NCBI GenBank assembly: GCA_013399855.1
Contig: VXAY01001313.1
Coordinates: forward strand, 1,287,084-1,351,083
DNA: 64,000 nt
Reading direction: 5' to 3'
Source: Oxyruncus cristatus
Lineage: Eukaryota > Chordata > Aves > Passeriformes > Cotingidae
The notes under the pieces are model-generated. The model ran no database searches and was not told where the DNA came from. It saw nothing but the letters and a program-made list of their open reading frames with translations. A program made the position numbers and the translations under genes. This document shows, one piece after another, positions 33,418 through 47,422 of this stretch. How positions within the stretch are numbered: the stretch's first letter is position 1; every line of letters begins with the position of its first letter.

Positions 33418-36348
33418 AATTACAAAAGCAAGGAAATAAAATTAAGTAGACAATTTGCAAAAGTGAACCAAATCAGGTTGAACCAATACTGCTTCAACTG
33501 AGGAATTATTAATTTTCCCTGCTTTTTAAATGGAGAGAAGTATTGTGAAGAAAAACAAAATTCAAGTAGGAAAGGATATAAAGGGAGATAAAGGAATGTG
33601 TCCACTCACTGCTCATGCAGAACATAAGAAATACTGTCAATATTTAAAACCTTTTTACTGCTAGGAACAGAGTGCTATCAGCAGCTGATCTGGAAAAAAA
33701 GCATTTCACTTTTCAGCAGAAACCCAAATTTTCCCCTTCCTAAGTGCCAAAAATGGTCTGTGCAAATATGCTTTGCTCTCAGCAGCGTGCAGATGAGCAG
33801 CAGGCAGCCTCTTGTTGCTGTGTTCTGTATCTGAGAAAGTCATCATTTATTAATAGCTCTGTTGACAGAGTCACCTGGAGCCCCTTCATTTCCCCAGATT
33901 GCCATAAATCCAGATTTGTCCAATGGTCCCTACAATTAGAGAACTAAATATGGAACCTACCCTCTTTCTAAGTATTCATGTGTAGGTCTCACATTTTTGC
34001 AGCTTTTCTCTAGCAGAATTACTTTTCTTTTTCCTCTCCAGAAAGACCTCATATCTTTTCCTGAGGAGAGGAAAGAACAGGCCCTATTATCAGCAGAGGG
34101 CATCTTCCTCTCCTTGGGGATGGAGAAGCAGGGGGTGGACATGGGTCAGTTGTCATCTTTTTCTGTGAGGGCCTGCAACTCCACCCCTGCTCACCGAGAT
34201 CAGAGATGCTGGGTGGCAGAAAGGAGAGAGAAAGTCCCATCTTACTTCCTCTTCTGAGGAAATAAGAAAGAGAGAACTTTTTGAAGGGATTCTCAAGATC
34301 TTTTAAGGCTTTAGGGACATAAATTTAATCAGATAGTGTGTATTCAAAGCCAAAACATTTAAAAAAAAAGTTTTAATTGAGTTCTGATGTCATAGCATGA
34401 AGGAAGGTGACGAATAATAGGTTTTATGTAGTTAGAGAACCTAACTGTAGGTTTCAACAGACACATGTGTTTAAGTTTCTCAAACTTTTATGGGAAAGGA
34501 ATTTTTCTTTTCACTTTCACTTCTTTTCACTTGTCTGCCAATGAGTTTGCCCTACATCAATATCAAGAACAGAGCAGTGGTAAAAGAATTTGACAGTTCT
34601 TCCCTTTGCCTCTTTTTCTATAACTGAGCCATCAACAATCTAGCCAGTGTTTTTAGATATCTTTTTATCAGGCAATAAAAATGGTACCACAGTTTTATAA
34701 CTACACATGTTTATTTAGGTGTTGTCAAACTGTACAGTGTTCTTCTCATACCTGTGGGATGGTTGGGATCACCACTTGGGTGACTGATTCTTCATTTCAC
34801 TGTCCACTTTTTATTGTCTTATTTGATATCATCGTATTTATAAACAGAAATAGCATCCCAGATAGGAAAACGTTATAGACAAGGATGTGTTAAGAAATTA
34901 ATATTACCTCTCCATATTATCTCAGAAAATTGTACATCTAGAAACACAAAGCCCCATTTTTCCAGAGATCTGGCCTTTTTCCTGTCAGAAGCAGAAAAAA
35001 TGATCTCTAATCTACTCCTGCTGACTTCATTTCCTGTTCAGAGTTGTTATGGCCAAAGCTCTGTGTTGTAAGTTAGTTTGCATGAATAAAGCAACGCAGT
35101 CCTCCCGTTCTGTGAAGACCAGACAAAACGGGTTTCTCCATAGCTCAGTAGCTGATTTATTTTTTTTTCTCCTGAGCAAATTATTTAGTCTCTTTGAATT
35201 CTGTGGGGTTTTTTCCAGTTTTGAAATAGGCAAAAGTATAACATGGTGATTTTTGTGTTAGTGGTTTGGTCCAAGAGCCCACCAGTTTAGGGCGGAAGAG
35301 AACTGGCTTAAGTGATTTTATGGATCGCAGATTTTGCATTATTGGTCAAATACAGACCTAGATGGACATTCCTAGAAATGAAATATAATTTCTGCTGAGT
35401 TTGGAGCTGAGCTTAAGAACTGCAATAATAATAATGATGGAAATTTTCTCTTTTCAATGACTTATTTCTCCACAGTATTATAATTGCCATCATGACTGAG
35501 CAGTCTCAACACTGATCTCGGTGGTCTCCACAAGATAGGTGGGGTCACATGGGAATACAGATACAGTTGCTCTCTTTCTGCTTTCCTGTTCCAGCAAGAA
35601 GGTGGGGTGGGCACTGCAGATTCATAAGACATGTAAAATTTCTGACCAGGGCCAGGGCAGTACTGATGTCATTCATCCTTCACTTCACCTGGTTTGCTAG
35701 AGAATTAACATATTGTAGTCTTATGAAATAATTTAAGCAGGGAACAGCTCCATTCTGTATGTAGAACTATCAGAATCAAGCAAAATTTGAACTATCATTA
35801 GATTTGGCTATCTCTGATACTGCACCTGATTAAAAGATGATGCTAATGCTAATAATAATAGTAACAATATTTTGACCAGTGTTATCTATAATATTTTTCC
35901 CTTGGTTTTTGTTTATTCATTCTTACCTGACTTCAGGGACTGAAAAAAAAAAAAAATTCAGGACCGAAGAGGAAATGTACTCCTCAGGTGAAATAACTAA
36001 GCTAGTGCTGAAGGATTCCTAGCTTTTGTAGATGTTCCCTATTTAGTGATTAACAATGTGCCTACTTCTCCAGGTTTACCTGTCCTTGTAGCTCTGCCAG
36101 AAATCATATTCTTTTACTCTACTCTTTTCTTACTTAATGAAATTGTAGTGTCTTCAGTGAGGAACTTCTTTCTATGTGTACACCCAATTGAAGTTTCAGC
36201 TCTGTTTTTGGGTGTTGGGTTTACACAGTTTTATATTCAACTGATTGCTGAAAATTGAATGTGCAAATGTTTGTTTTAAATGAGGATTTTTGCTTTGAAA
36301 TTAAGCTCAAACTTCCAAAAGGATTGAATTTTCCAACAATTAATTTTC

Positions 36349-36376
36349 AGGCTATATTGAATATAGGCTATATTGA
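36349..36376. repeat. 16-bp tandem duplication (partial second copy)
   Basis: AGGCTATATTGAATAT is followed directly by AGGCTATATTGA before the sequence diverges. Confidence 0.85.
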
Positions 36377-37089
36377 TTAACACTAAAGGCAAAAGGAAGA
36401 ACTAAGTCCTGGAGACCCTAAGTCAATAACAAACTGATTTTTCAGGTCTTCTCTTCTGCTGATTCATCCAACAGCTATTGAGATTTATATGGCATTGGAG
36501 AGAGACAAGACTGAACATTGATCCGTTTGCACATGCGTCAGATACCCCTGCCAATTGCATTTAACTCCTTCACTCTGTCTTTTAAAGTCTTAACCTCATT
36601 CATAACAGTTCTCATCTGGTTAAAGGCACCCACCTGTATGGGTTTCAATCTTACTAAACACCAGGGAAAGTTCCAGTTGTATTCCTTCAGTCAACTAATA
36701 CCACATTTAATTATCTCTTCTGGAACTGATGCTTTTCACTGAAGAGATTCTGCTCCCTTAGTCCATTCCTACTACTGGCAGGAACTGATACTTCCTCTGT
36801 TATTCTTATCCAAAATCTTCATTGAACTCTGGAGCTTTATAACCCAGTGTACGGAGGATCACTAGCACTTTAAACTTAACATTATACATCTGCAAAGCAT
36901 GGTTGGGTTATCTTACATATTTAATTTCTTCTCTTTGTTTCCATCTCCTCAGCTTGCCTTTTTTATTGTGCATAGAAATAAATCAATTTCCTGTTTCACA
37001 AAAAGCAAATAAACTGCAGGGAAATTATTCAGAAAGAGAATTAAGATGAGATAAACCTTCCTGTTTTAATAATATCTTATTTTTATTGC

Positions 37090-37153
37090 ACAAAACAAAA
37101 CAAAATAAAAACCCACAACAAAAAAACCCCAACCAATCAAACAAAACCAACAT
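37090..37153. repeat. A/C-rich low-complexity tract
   Basis: CAAAACAAAACAAAATAAAA, then ACCCACAACAAAAAAACCCC and AACCAATCAAACAAAACC. Same composition as the tract at 4572-4732. Confidence 0.85.
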
Positions 37154-37849
37154 AAAGATTCGTGTGGCTGTGGGGAAACTTGCTCTTCACTTGTTTGTGA
37201 GAATTTCCCAGACATTGTTCCTATCAGGCTCATAAATTGCTAATGAGAAATCTGTGTGGCTTCTCTTCTTTGCCACCAGCTTCTCAACTGGTGCTTCCTA
37301 ATTTTCGTGTGGCAGCACAGTTGTTTCTACAGCTAACATCCTTGATGCTAGAAAAACTGGATACACTGGCTGCTTTGCCCTGCTGGAAATAGAAGAAGAA
37401 ACACTTCACATGTGTTCCTCCTTTGTGTTCACCACTGAAATACAATACTGACTGGGCACAGAACTGTCTTGGATAGAGGTTTTATTTCCAGTTTCCTCTG
37501 ATATTGGACTTCTACATTAATTGAGAAGTCTTCTTTGCACAGAAGACTATATTGCAAAGGGATGCTATTAAACCTTTCAGGCTTTTAATTTCTGAATAAA
37601 ACCAGAGGCAATGGGCCTTGATGAGATAGGGCTCCTTATATCTCTCTCTACATGAAAGGCATACCTGGTAGTCCCACCTGCTTACATCTAGGTGTAATTC
37701 CATAAATTCCATAAATGCAGATGCCCAGGTAGCTGCCTTAAATCCTCAGTATCATACTGATAATAATATTGTGAAAACAGGAAGATACTACATAGTTGTA
37801 ATGTGCTCTCAGTGACACCGTAAAGTTTGGTGATGAATGCTTCCAAGCT

Positions 37850-37879
37850 CCCCAGCTTTTCCTTCCCCAGCTTTTCCTT
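37850..37879. repeat. perfect 15-bp tandem duplication
   Basis: CCCCAGCTTTTCCTT occurs twice without a gap. Confidence 0.92.
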
Positions 37880-38854
37880 AAAAAAATGAAGACATAAGAA
37901 ACATAGCAGTATTATTTCAGGTGAAGCCAAGCATGTGCTTTCTGTGCTTATGGTAATTTCATTTGTCCCTGGCAATATGAAAGGCAGAAGTATTTAAATT
38001 AGAATTTATGAAGAATTCTGAATTAAGTTTTTGTGTCCTGTCTCAGTGCTTTATTATTACATGCAGCTGAAGCACAGTATATAAAGATACATTGAGAAGA
38101 ATTATCAAACCATGGATTCTTCAGAATCATTTAGAAAATTTTTAGAGAAAATGTCAAGATGTGGAAACTGAAGGATGGTGGCAGTTGGAAAACTAAAGAA
38201 GCTTTAGACTGTGGTTAAAAGGAAAGTCAAGAAATCAATCACAGTTGTTAAAAGTTGCTACAAGAAGCACTGCACGTGACAGAGAAAAGGGCCGACTCAG
38301 AATACATCAAAGAAAATAAAACATGATCAAGGCATCCTAGAGAGGATGTGATGTCCTCCTGTTCTTATTCTACTGCAGAGTAGAAATAAAGAAATGACAA
38401 ATGGGGAGCATTTAGGTCACCTCAACCATGTGCAAGAAAATTTAACGAAAAAAGGACCAAAAAATTAAATAAGATGCATGTCACAATTAGGGCTAAACAA
38501 ATGACAAAATAAAGTCACATATCATGATAATAAAATGCCTTTTGTGATGGCATGACCCTCAGGGATAAAACTGAAAGGCTCTAGATATTTCACTGCTTTC
38601 AGACTAGCCAGTAATGATAAAGAAAATCACCCCCATGAGAAAAAATAAGGGAAAAATAAATGGGAAAGAGAAAAGAGAAGGGAGAAATTAAATTTCACCT
38701 CTCTCATGAAAGACTTTTCATATTTAGATGTATGCTTCAGCCTCTCCCAAGTGAACACAGTCAAAATTTCTCCTCTGTAGTACTTTTCTGCCAGATGGAG
38801 CACTGTACTCCCTCAGCTGGATTTCTGCAGAGAAGAAGTGACATTCAGTGACAT

Positions 38855-38864
38855 CCCCCCCCCC
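38855..38864. repeat. poly-C run
   Basis: Ten C in a row, in ACAT-C10-TGTTTT. Confidence 0.9.
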
Positions 38865-41800
38865 TGTTTTAAGTGAATTTGATCTGTGTAGGCAGCCCAC
38901 CTGTTGTGGCTTTTCAGGAGCAGTTCCTTTTTTTCACAGCTGAAGTTCTGCATCCCAGACAAATGCTCATAAATACATTGATGTATTCCTCCCTTCCTTT
39001 GATACATCTGTCTTCTTTCCTGTGGACTGGCTCCCTTCTGCAATAGTTTTGCTCCTTTTAATTCCTTCTGTTGAGATGCAATCCATTGTCCACATGCCTT
39101 TTGAGGACTTTGTACATTAAGTATTCAAGATTACACAGTCTCTTTAGAATGACATAACTGCTGCCATGCGTTGCAAGTGTGAGAGTGGCAGAGTCATTTC
39201 CCAGTCATACATATCAATTTGCTTTATGAATTTTAAGAAGAATTTTAAAGAATTCAAGAGGGATCTAACAGAGCAAAGGTGATTAGAGCAGGTGATGATG
39301 CAGACATCATTTGAGAAGAATAAAAATGTAACACGAACTGTAAAGAAATGAGTTATATGAATGAAGTCCTGTCACAGTGAGTGACTTGGCAAAGGTGTCA
39401 ACTCCGTGCAGTAAAGGTAAGTGCCATCATGACTATTGACTTTATATGCTTATTTGTTTCAGTGAAGGATACTCCTGTGAACAAAACAAGTACTGACAAC
39501 CAAATTCAACTCTAATGTTCTCCCCACAGAAAACCATATGGCAGCAGAGCTAGAAAGCCTTGAGGAATGATTACTAGATTAGTGTAGGGACTTGTAGAGT
39601 GAAATTCATTTGACATCGTCTCACAAGTGTCTCAGAACGTGTTCTGTTTGCTTTAGTGAGAACTATGCATGTGAAGTGTTTTAGAAAATAGGTGTATATG
39701 CTGGTAAAGATGGATTTACTATTATTGAAAATATGATGCCTATTTGGAGAGCTGGATGAGTGGCCTCATTTAAGCTTCTGCATTTTATTCTCACTTGCTT
39801 TATCAAGATGATTTATTGGGCAAAAACTTTAATAGCAGCAGTCTCACAACCTACAGAGTCACTGGTACAGGGAGTTCAGGGATTTTATCTTTAGACTAAG
39901 ATTACATATATTTCTTTCAATTTCAGGCAAACAACACTGAACTACAAAATTTCAGCCAGAAGTTTCTGCATGTAAGTTGACTATAACAGCTGTAAAGTTT
40001 TGACATTTACGAGAGACACTGAATAATAATAATAAAAAAAAATAAATCAAAAAAGACAATTTAATATAGATGATGGAGCATATAGCTGTATTTGCATCTT
40101 TTACCCTAGTGCATTACAGATATGGACATTCAAACAAATCAACAAATTTAAATCAACCCACCTTATACACTATACTCCTTGCCTCAAGACATCAATAAGG
40201 CAAGCAGTGAAGTTTTTTAAAAAGACTAGATGCATATCGAATAAGAACAAAAAGCAGACCAGCTCTGTTGTGCTGAGTTGACATTCTTTAATTTTCTTAA
40301 CTTTTAAAGTTTCTACACGCAGTAACTTAACTCAATAATGTCTCAAGGCAGTAATGAATGCCTTGCTTCAAGTCAAGTTGAAATCAATGGTAAAGTCAAG
40401 GAAATCAGTGTAACTTCAAAGGAAATTGTCAGATCTACAATTCCAGCAGGTAATTGTTCCTGGACAAACTGCTGGATTATGATCATCCTGATGCTGATTT
40501 ACTTCATCAGAACCAAGCCCCACAAACTGAAATGCACCTAGAGGACTGTAGTTTTGATTCAAGTAAAACTAGTTTGACAAAAAGGGGGGAAGAACTTTTC
40601 TAAGCTCAGGCTTCCATTGTCCTCCCATGTTTTACAGGACTTAGTCACCAGAACAGTCATCTCTCTCACAGTCATGTTGACTAATTTATTTTCAAACAAT
40701 CTGTCCATCTTTCAATGTGATCTACTCATGTAAAAACAGGCTCGCATGGAACAAAAGCAGTTTTCAGACTATTTATACTTCATAAACTTAGACCAAAGGT
40801 TTTGTGCTTCAGCCCATGTGAAATATGACTCTGTCCTGTAAGTAAGACTGCTTTCAGGTTGAGCATTGTAGATTTACTTCTCAGATTGTGATCCATTTAT
40901 TTAAATTAGTAAATACCTAAGAAATTAAATAGCTCAGCGTCTGGTGCGTAGTTGAGAGCACTTCTTTGTGCAGCAGTGGGATACTAGACAAGATCTTCCT
41001 GTTTTAAAGGAAGCTCCAGCAGTATCTCTTAAAGGAAAATAAAGAAAACAAAAAAGGTAAGCAAGACTAGAATAATTACACTATACTTTTACAATTTCTT
41101 GTTCCTTCAAAATTAGCAGAAGTCTGACTAAAAGATAAATGATCAACATAATAAAATTATACATTTGTCCTGTTAAAACACACTAGGATAACGAAAGAAA
41201 GCAGCCTAGGTGGGCAGATATTCCCACACTGGCTTTGGAGATTCAGAGCGATTTTTTTTTGTTGTTGTTGTTTTATGACATTACCAGGGGCATAGTGAAT
41301 TAAATCAGATCTTCAGTGGAGATTCTGGAGAAGGAATCTAAAAGTTCAGAGGACATTGGTTACATCTGTGTGAGCTGTAATTCGGTTTCAGAGGAGTGGT
41401 TGGTTGACCCAAACAACTCACGCAGAGCTGTTAAATACTGATGTTATTTATGTCTTGGGGGGGTTTGCACGAGATGAGAGACAATCTAGCCCCTGGGGAT
41501 AAATGCCTTTAGGTTTTGTGTTTTGAAGCTTTGTGGAAGAAAGAAGCATTAGGCATGTACTGGGACAACCATGGTGAGGCTGTGGGGCCTCTTGGACTTC
41601 ATGGCTTGTGGCATGGAGCCATCATTCAGGCGTCTTCCAGAAGGAATCTACATTGGGAGCATCAAGTGACTGAGAACTGAGCCAAAGGGCCAGCGGGGGA
41701 TACACTCTGCAGTTGCCCCCTTGGTCTTCGGCAAAACACTGAACACAGCCAGGCATCCCCCCATTCTGTCTTCAGACACTGTAGGGATTTGTCATCTTTC

Positions 41801-42727
41801 ATAAATAACGGGATAATAGGGTATTTTGATGCAAATGAGTTTTGAGCATCTCTGCAGAACAATGGCAAAATAGGCAAAAAAGAAAATAAAGCAGCTCAGT
41901 AGGAAATGACAGGGAATCTGTCTAGAAATGTCACTAAGAGGTTTCACATTATTAAATAGAACTGAAGTTACCAGCGAGATAACTCAGAAAGAGCCAGCCC
42001 TAAAATTCCCTGCATGCCACACCTCAAAGCAATGTGAACAGAGTAATGCTCACAGTAGCTCTGTGTTCCAGTTCTTGATTTATCTCATTTATCCCAATGG
42101 AGCAGCATGGGGCTGCATTGTAGGAATCCTTATTTCCACCAGCATTAGTAAGATCAAGACCTTTTTTGCAAATGAGGAAAATCTGACATTTGGAGGTTTG
42201 CAAAGAGCAGCCAGTTGGCTTGTGCTTTCTAACAGCTTTTATATATGGACCTAATGAATGGTGGAGAATGATTACGGTGGGGGCATGGAAGTAAGCATGG
42301 GTGCTGTAGCAATAAATAAGAGCTGAGATAAATCAGTGGCATTTTATTGACTTCAGCTCTGCCGGTCTGATTTAAATCGAGAATGAATTTGGCCCTAGGG
42401 CCTTGCAGAAAAATCTCTGGGACTGAATCCTGCTGTCTTGGCTCAGATAATTTTTTTCCTAAATTTCAGTGAGAATCATGGTTGAACAAGGATCTTGGGA
42501 TTCTGCTGTCACATAACACAAAAAGAACAGCTCTCTCATCAGCAGCTCATTTAGATTTGAAATGTATCTAAATGTTTTATGGAAATTATAAGCTTTAAAA
42601 TTGTTCCCATTGTGTTTTTAATGCTGAGGCATTTCCGCTCTTCATATGTTCAGAAATGTAAGTCACATTCTCCAGTTAAAAAAAATCAGAAGCATTTATA
42701 AAAACTTCCAAGCAAAATAAGCTACCC

Positions 42728-42742
42728 TTTTTTTTTTTTTTT
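42728..42742. repeat. poly-T run
   Basis: Fifteen T in a row. No recognisable antisense retrocopy is attached. Confidence 0.9.
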
Positions 42743-44353
42743 GGTATGTTATCTAAAATGTAGAAGTTGTACATTGAATAGATACAAGTAAAATATCAGT
42801 GGATTCATAGGCACACGGCACTGTAGGTGGGGAAGTCAAAGTAATATGAGGTTTCTTCATTTTCCTTTCTTGCTTCTTTCCTTTTGGTGTTTTCAATGCA
42901 GACCCATCAGCTTTACAGGTGTGTCAGACTCTGAACAGAACCCCATGTTAAGGTAATTGTTAATTATGGGAAAAGGAAAGAAGGACAGGAAAACTACATG
43001 AATTTTTTAAAAGACCCAGTTGTCTCCACGTTTTGTACTTCCCAAGGAGAAGTAATTGCATTGCTCTTGAAATCACGAACTAAGGAACGAGTATAATTTC
43101 ATATTGTAGTAAGTGGTAAAACAGATCTACAAGGGATCTATTTTTATGATCTTCTGTCTCATTTTTAGGAGGCCATCCGTACCTATGCGTAAAAGCAGGA
43201 AGGCAAGTCAGACTCAGGGGGAGCATAAAGCACAACAGTGCTTGCCTTGCTCTGAGATACAGATGTTCACAACCTGGCACTGGGCACAGGAGCACAGGGA
43301 ATCTCCTCTGGCACCGTTCAACAGCGTGGCAACAGCTGCAAAGGGAACAGGGCAGAGACAGCACAGGCACTGCCCTCTCACCTGGGCCTTGCAGGTCCAC
43401 ACCCCCACACCCTTAATTAGGCTCAGCTGCAAAAGTACCAATCAATGCTAACGAGGAAACAAGGTGGCAGGGCAGGAGGTTCCTAACTGTCTGAGCTGCT
43501 GGGTAATCAGCTCTGCTGGTTTGGGACTTGTCCCTGTGTTTTGTTACGAGGAAGCTTATATTTTCTAAATGGAAGCCTAAAAGGTAATTTTCCTTTTGGT
43601 CTATGAAATATGTGGATGTAAATGAACATTTGAAGGGTGGTGGGATTGGGTTGATTTGTCAGTTTTTCTTGCAGGTGGCTCAGACCAGAAAAATAATTCA
43701 GATCAAACAGGAGTGCAATTTCTCTTTATTTTATTTTTTTTTGAGGGGTGGAGAGAAAGAAAAAAGATAACCACTGCAAGTAACTAGCCAATCGAATATA
43801 ATCCCAAAATAAGCATTTTACTTTCTGTGGGGAACAGGAGATTGTGTTAAAAAATAAATTTCTATGAATTTCAGAACAAAATTCTTATTCCCTGAGAGAA
43901 AAGACTTTATTTTTAAGCTGTTGCCTTGATTATTTTCGTTTCCTTGCTGTTTTGATCTGTTGAAATTGCTTGACTAGTTGTAGTAGACTCACAAATTGAT
44001 TCGGGCAAATGCATATGATGGGTTTTTTTAGTGTGAGCAAAATAGTCTTCTGAAATATTTTCGTTTTTCTTCTTCAAAGAACATATGAAAAAAATCTGTG
44101 TTTGATCTTTGACTGGATAAGGGGCTCTGAGGAGGTCTGAGTGTCCTGCTTGCATTGAAGCCATGAGATAATGTTCTGATAGTGTGTACCATTTCCCAGG
44201 GTTAGGTTGCCAGCTCATGCTGAGACCCTTGCAAACACTTTAGCCTGCTCCCACAACTGCGTGGCTCTCTAATGTCCTACTCAAGAGTGTTCTGTTTGTG
44301 TGTGTGAGCAAACACATCTCTTTTTTTGTACTGCAATATCAGTAGGCAGTGCC

Positions 44354-44367
44354 TTTTTTTTTTTTTT
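44354..44367. repeat. poly-T run
   Basis: Fourteen T in a row, no attached retrocopy recognised. Confidence 0.9.
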
Positions 44368-47300
44368 GTAGCAGATAACTTTGTAGTTTGGGTTAGGGCT
44401 GAGCAGCTCATGGTGAAAATATTTAAGCTTTGTTTCTTAAAGATACCATGAAGGGGTATCTCTCAGTCAGAAACCTGGCCTTGTATGAGTGGCTGCTTGC
44501 TGTCCCCACCCTAGTCCTTTCTGGAAGACTTGTGTATCATTTGAGACATGGCTATGCACACTTTGCTAGAAAGAGAAAACTCCTGTTCAGTTTACTTTGA
44601 ATGTGTTAGACAACCACAAAGACTATCGTGCAATTCCCCCTGGGCCTAAGCACCAGCTCAGCCATCACCATGTCACTCAGACTCCTTTGCAGAGCAGCCC
44701 CTTTCTGCTCATCTCCTTCGTATTCCTGACTTGTTGAGCTGTTGCTCGTATTACCTGACCTGGCTTAGCACTAAGGCTGGAGCCAGCAAAGCCAGGTTTA
44801 TTTTGCTGTTTAGGTTTTCCAGGAAAGTGCATATGAAACAAGGACTAGCATTAAGCCTGAAGCTACTCGCTTTAAAGCAGTGGTTGGCATAGCCTGATGA
44901 GAAACCTGGTGTCTCCTGCTTGTTGCTGTGCCTTTGTCACACAAGCATCATAGGTGTGCAAAATGCAAACTGCAGAGAGGCCAGGGCGCTGCCGATGAGT
45001 GTCAGAGCTGCCTTGGGTACGAGAGGGAAAGGCAGTGATGCTGGTGACGCGGGAGCAGTTGGCTGTCAAGCCTCGGTCTCTGGCACATGACACAAACTGC
45101 ACTTTGTGTCACATTCGTTGTGTGCACCTGCCAATTCTGTAAAGCACAAACTTTGCCGAGGGAGAGTTTCGGATGGTTTCTTGCTGGTTTTGTGAGGATT
45201 TTTGGTTTTTTAGGGAAAAAAAAAAAATTGCGTTATTTTTCTTTGCAACGTTGTAAAAATAAGAAATAGTTAATGGAGGATGGAAAGTTGACTGTTGAAG
45301 TCAGAAATAAATGTATGTTAACTGGTACGTTTCCTTCAGTTACATTGGAATACTGTATAATATTGTCCTCATGAGTTCAAAAAAGGAAGGTGCCCTTTAT
45401 ATGCAGGATAAAGCTATCCTTGGCTATTACCATTTACTTAGCCCTCAAGTAAAAAAATGTTGAAGAAGAAAGGAGCAGAAGTCAATGACATTTAGCAGAG
45501 TGGAACGATTAATCCTGAATTATGTGCTTAGGCATGGATATACGTGATGAGTGTTTCAGCTGAGGGAGAAGAGAAAAGCTAACCTAGTCTAAACTGCACA
45601 GGAGAAGGAGGAGGATACACAGTGAGGGGGTATTTCAGCTAAGTGGGGTACAAGAGCGTTGGGGACAAAGCTGAAAGCAGAACAGGACTATGCAAAACCA
45701 ACTGGTAAAACAAAGGGCTTACCCCTGGAAAAAAATACCTTCTGACCATGGTCTTCCCTGTTTCTTACATTTAGTTCCTGTAACTGTCTGGGTGAAGGTG
45801 GGGTGTTTGGTACGTGATCCCAGCCCAAGTTTTGCAGATGAGGTAGGTGCACATGTCTCCATGTGTAGGGATGATTGCCTGAGCTGTAGCAAACTTTAGG
45901 CTCTTCTGAGGCTGATATCTGTGCTAGGTCTGGGATACCCCAAGATGTTTATCATGACATTTCACTTCAGTGACAGAAGTCTTTGGATTACACATTGCTG
46001 ATTTATAGTCACTTACCTTGATTACAAGAATATATAATGTTCATCAATACTAAAGAGTTAGAATATCTATCTAAAACCCCAGCTGTGAGCTTAAAGTAAA
46101 CCTCTAATGTTGGTGTGGGTAGTTAGCAAAGATGCTATTGGGATTTGTGTATTTTAAGCCTTGATTCAGTGCAGTTGTGTACTACTCTTTCCACATATTC
46201 CTAGGGAGAACATGCAGTGATTTGTGGGCAGCATATCACTCTCTTGAAGAATAATCAAATGTTTTTAGTGACAGAATGATGAGGGGCAGCTCGGCTTCAA
46301 AGCGGAGCACCCAGGGGTATCCATCCTAGCATCCTACCACGTAACTCTTCCATTTGGAGTACAGCAGTACATCTGGCTAGACTGGAATGCTCTTTCCAGT
46401 CAGAAAGGTTGGTATTCTGAGGAAAGGGGCATGGCCCCCACTCATGGTTCATTCCAATTGTGTTACAGGTTAATTATTTAGAATGAGTCAATCTTTATTT
46501 TTACTGGAGAGTGACATGAGACCCTGTCAACAGTGTTGCCTCTAGGTGTCTGACAGCCAGCATTGTCCCCTCAAATACTGGCTCTCTCCTAAAAGCAGTC
46601 AAAATGATGGGAGGGCCTGAATTCAGCTGAAAGAAGGCTCGTCAGAGGGGCACGCCCACCAACCGCCAAGGAAAAAACCCCACCTTCTTTTACAGAGCAA
46701 TAATGCAGCACAAAATAAGACCCTGTGGCTGAGAAGGGGCCATTTAATCCTTGGCAGGGTGCTATCCACACGCAGCAATCTCTACGGAAGTGGCAATTGC
46801 TGTTGTTGCTGAAAAAGCCTTCCTGTACCCTCTGGCTCCCTGGGATAGAAAGGTGGGGTAATGCTACAGGCCACAGCAGGCTGGTGAGAAACAAATGACA
46901 CATGACAGAAGGATGTTCTGGGTTGCAACAGAATGGGAAATACGTAATTGCAGGCAAGCACAGATGATACTAAAATGCACTTCCAAAATGTGGAGGTCAG
47001 CGTGAGGCACTAAATCAGTGTCCCTTAGCTGGATGGATTAAATAGCTAAAAGACAGGGTCTAATGTTAAAGTGATATGGGGAGGGGGGGAAATAAACAAG
47101 GAAAAAGACATCCTTCTCCTGTCATGCAGAAAATACTCTTAAGTCCCAGTCATGCTCAGAGCGTGCTCTAAGCACAAGGATCTTGTCAGTTCTGGTGACA
47201 GCAGCCACCTGGCTACAGAAAGGTGATACGCTGACACCAGGTTGCCACCTGTGCTTTTGATTTGTATTGTCATCTTGATCCTTCTTGATAGATCAGGTCT

Positions 47301-47398
47301 GCTTTTTATAAGGCCCATAATCTTATGTTAAGGTGGAAACTTCTTTTTTTCTCTGCAGTGGGACTGTTGCCAGATGTGTGTGTGGCATTTTACATTTA

Positions 47399-47422
47399 GA
47401 GCTGTAAAGGGTTTTACAGCTC
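47399..47422. repeat. perfect 10-bp hairpin with 4-nt loop
   Basis: GAGCTGTAAA and TTTACAGCTC are exact reverse complements around the loop GGGT. Confidence 0.9.

Noticed and set aside
38120..38160. AGAATCATTTAGAAAATTT as a further antisense CR1 terminus
   Set aside because: Only the first dozen bases resemble the CR1 end and no downstream CR1 phrase follows.
43080..43451. Overlapping frames on both strands in a GC-richer patch
   Set aside because: Composition explains the openness; products are unlike each other and unlike any family I know.
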